The notes beneath the pieces were generated by a model, which searched no databases, was not told the origin of the DNA, and saw only the letters and a list, made by a program, of their open reading frames with translations. 58,441 bases of DNA from JAZKHT01 sp040385245 (lineage in GTDB: Bacteria > Pseudomonadota > Alphaproteobacteria > Rhodobacterales > Rhodobacteraceae): positions 1-58,441 of the forward strand of contig JAZKHT010000014.1 in NCBI GenBank assembly GCA_040385245.1. Reading direction: 5' to 3'. This document shows, in pieces, positions 56,879 to 58,441 of the stretch. Both the position numbers and the translations under genes were made by a program. Positions within the stretch are counted from its first letter, which is position 1. The number at the start of each line of letters is the position of its first letter.

Positions 56879-58237
56879 TCATTGGCCCGCCCCCCCCAGC
56901 CGCTTGTCTGTGGGCAGCACAGGCGGGGCGACCGTATCGGTCGGCACCGCAGTGGCCGGGGGTTGTCCGGCGGCCTGTTCGGCGGCGCGCTTTTCAACGG
57001 CGTTCTGCTGGGCGGCGGTGGCGACATTGATCGCCTGTTCCACCAACGTGGCAGCGGTGTCGCCTTCTGGCCCGGTCAGGCCGGCGGCGGCCGCTTCGCG
57101 CAAGGTCTTGATGGCCAAAGACACATACTGCGCGGATTGGTTGGCCAGGTCTTCTGCCTCGTCCGCTGTCTTGGCGCTGTAGGCCGCGTCACCAGCTGCA
57201 ATCGCCTTGGCGGCGTTGGCAGTGGCGATATTGCCCAGTTTGCGCGCCTTGACCGGGCTTGCGGCGGCGGGTGCCGTCGATGCTGCCGGAGAAGGTGCGT
57301 TGCCTTGGGTTTGTGTCGGTTTCTGCGCAGGCTGTTGGCCGGGGGCAGGGCTTTGTGCCTTGGCAGCGGCATCGGCGCGGGCCGTCGCGGACATTTGCAT
57401 GACCTCGGCCATCGCACCTGTGCTGTCGGGCCCCGAAGGGTTTGCCAGTTGCATGCCGTCTGCGGGGCTGACCAGATTAGTACAATCCGCCGCATCCTGA
57501 GAGTCGAGCAATTGGGCCAGCAGTTGCAGCGTGGCATAGCTGAGCATCTGGCGCAGCGTGAATTGCAGCGCCTCGCGTTCCATGCCGCCTGCATCAAGCG
57601 AGGCAAGCGTGGGTCCAAAGAACCGACCCACGGAAAAGCCGATCTCTTCCGCAAATATCTGCTTTTGCAGCGGAACGTTGGCAACGATCTTGCCGGAATG
57701 CGCATTGGTCAGGGCCAGATCAAGCCCGACCAGAATCCGGTTCTGCCGATAGCGCGGCCCGACACCCGCCAGTTCCAGTTGCGCCCCGCCGCCCGGGATG
57801 AAATCGAGGCTGGTCACGCTGCCCGATATGTACAGATCTGACGGTGTCTGCTGCCGGATGTTGCGGATGCCCCAGTTGTTTTCCGCCAGCGGGATGTTGG
57901 GGTCGCGGCGGTTGACGACCGTCAACCCGCTGCGGAACAGGGCCGATTGGACCATGTCGCCCGCACCTTGCGACACCAGTTTGCCGGTGCCTGCGTCGGC
58001 GTATTGTTCCTTGCCGGTGTTGTCCGCAATTGCCCCGACCGCAAAGGCAAGACTGTCAGGCACCTTGCCGTCCATACATTCCAGCGCTTTGTCGAACGAG
58101 GTGACGATATCCTCGATCGGCGGTCCCTTCGCCAAGGCGGCGTTTTCGGACGTCGGCGTAATGGCCCCTTCGGGAACGACGCCGCAGGCGGAAAGAGCGA
58201 TCCCTACCGTTACACAGAGAGGGCGAAGGATGCTCAT
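56879..58237 (-). CDS. CsgG/HfaB-family outer-membrane export lipoprotein with long C-terminal tail
   Basis: The 452-residue protein has a lipoprotein signal (IALSAC, lipid Cys18). Residues ~35-250 are CsgG-like: LAFAVGAIADNTGKEQYADAG, GDMVQSALFRSGLTVVNRRD, DLYISGSVTSLDF, GVGPRYRQNRILVGLDLALTNAHSGKIVANVPLQKQI and a helix with MLSYATLQLLAQLLD. CsgG forms the nonameric curli pore; HfaB anchors the Caulobacter holdfast. Unlike CsgG (~277 residues), this protein continues with ~200 residues rich in Ala/Gln/Pro and helical Ala repeats. It precedes three exported small proteins. Confidence 0.9.
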   Translation of the reverse strand: MSILRPLCVTVGIALSACGVVPEGAITPTSENAALAKGPPIEDIVTSFDKALECMDGKVPDSLAFAVGAIADNTGKEQYADAGTGKLVSQGAGDMVQSALFRSGLTVVNRRDPNIPLAENNWGIRNIRQQTPSDLYISGSVTSLDFIPGGGAQLELAGVGPRYRQNRILVGLDLALTNAHSGKIVANVPLQKQIFAEEIGFSVGRFFGPTLASLDAGGMEREALQFTLRQMLSYATLQLLAQLLDSQDAADCTNLVSPADGMQLANPSGPDSTGAMAEVMQMSATARADAAAKAQSPAPGQQPAQKPTQTQGNAPSPAASTAPAAASPVKARKLGNIATANAAKAIAAGDAAYSAKTADEAEDLANQSAQYVSLAIKTLREAAAAGLTGPEGDTAATLVEQAINVATAAQQNAVEKRAAEQAAGQPPATAVPTDTVAPPVLPTDKRLGGAGQ

Positions 58238-58246
58238 GATCGTGCG

Positions 58247-58441
58247 TCAGCAGCCGTCTTGCGCAGAAACGCTGGGCGTTATGGCAAGCAGCGGCAATTG
58301 GTTCGGATCGTTGGCCAGACCGCCTGCGATCGGGTCGGTTGCGATATCGACGGTCAACTCGTTGATCGATCCATCGACACAGCCAACTAGGGTCAGGACT
58401 CGTTCTTGTTTCATAGCCAGAACATGACGATTGCGGCGAGC
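58247..58441 (-). CDS. 3' part of a gene upstream of the CsgG-like gene (runs off the window)
   Basis: A minus-strand frame ends with TGA at 58247-58249 and stays open to the edge, giving at least 64 codons including the stop. The visible end reads VLTLVGCVDGSINELTVD and then LLAITPSVSAQDGC, with the last Cys at the very end. An internal Met (58414) would give 55 residues. It lies nine bases upstream of the CsgG-like gene and is probably in the same operon; curli-type operons often have CsgE/CsgF there, but I see no match. Confidence 0.55.
   Translation of the reverse strand, partial: ARRNRHVLAMKQERVLTLVGCVDGSINELTVDIATDPIAGGLANDPNQLPLLAITPSVSAQDGC

Noticed and set aside
1..58441. tRNA, rRNA, CRISPR array, complete insertion sequence or phage genes
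   Set aside because: None was recognised: no tRNA cloverleaf, no regularly spaced repeats, no transposase or integrase motif.

Overview
The window looks like chromosome or large replicon of a GC-rich alphaproteobacterium, most likely Rhodobacterales (Roseobacter group). The evidence is a ccoNOQP operon followed by a DUF2189 membrane protein and ccoS, a stand-alone HWE-type histidine kinase, high third-position GC, and many GNTR/LysR/TetR-controlled catabolic and ABC-transport modules. No rRNA, tRNA, CRISPR array or complete insertion sequence was seen. The first ~3.5 kb is visibly less GC-rich and more broken up than the rest, which suggests an accessory or transferred segment.

Layout. (1) 1-3.5 kb: a gene for a ubiquitin about 90% identical to the eukaryotic protein, fused to a bacterial signal peptide and lacking the C-terminal Gly-Gly; an Omp25-like barrel protein; a decayed gene end; an unidentified gene; an autotransporter-type barrel. 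(2) 3.9-5.8 kb: GAF-PAS-HWE kinase overlapping a stand-alone receiver gene. (3) 6.2-11.1 kb: a three-gene unit (helical-repeat protein, 966-aa protein with an anthrax-lethal-factor-like zinc peptidase end, CpXC zinc-ribbon protein). (4) 11.2-18 kb: housekeeping and transport genes (VTT membrane protein, ChaC, ACT protein, two MFS exporters, DUF2798, LysR). (5) 18.1-23.2 kb: cbb3 oxidase operon with an NsrR-like Rrf2 regulator. (6) 23.4-28.4 kb: ABC importer with a fused permease and a HAD phosphatase. (7) 28.6-51.4 kb: a large catabolic island with TetR, LysR and GntR regulators, cyclase-type hydrolase, FAD monooxygenase, flavin reductase plus luciferase-like monooxygenase, enol-lactonase-like hydrolase, two oxidoreductase paralogues, SsuABC/THI5-type importer, ACMSD-type amidohydrolase, PuuE/imidase-type deacetylase-fold hydrolase, CMD-family protein, TauE and a three-subunit molybdenum hydroxylase. 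(8) 51.5-58.4 kb: a thiol-less peroxiredoxin-like protein, a receiver-like protein, a LuxR-type response regulator and a CsgG/HfaB-type surface-fibre locus.

How it fits together. Four copies of one 16-bp operator (consensus close to TTTATCAGTCGATAAA) stand before four transcription units of region 7, next to a TetR gene, tying that region into one regulon. The enzyme set (Mo-hydroxylase, FAD monooxygenase, two-component FMN monooxygenase, decarboxylase-type amidohydrolase, cyclic imide/amide hydrolase) suggests breakdown of an N-heteroaromatic or similar ring, though the substrate cannot be read from sequence. In region 8, a CsgG-like lipoprotein with an unusual ~200-aa Ala-rich tail is followed by three small exported proteins that share a TTxLGAVNxG motif, and by a LuxR-type regulator: a curli-/holdfast-anchor-like export system with subunits that do not look like curlin.

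Main candidates for undescribed biology: the exported ubiquitin without Gly-Gly, the lethal-factor-like protease operon, the GAVNTG fibre system, and the four-operator catabolic regulon.
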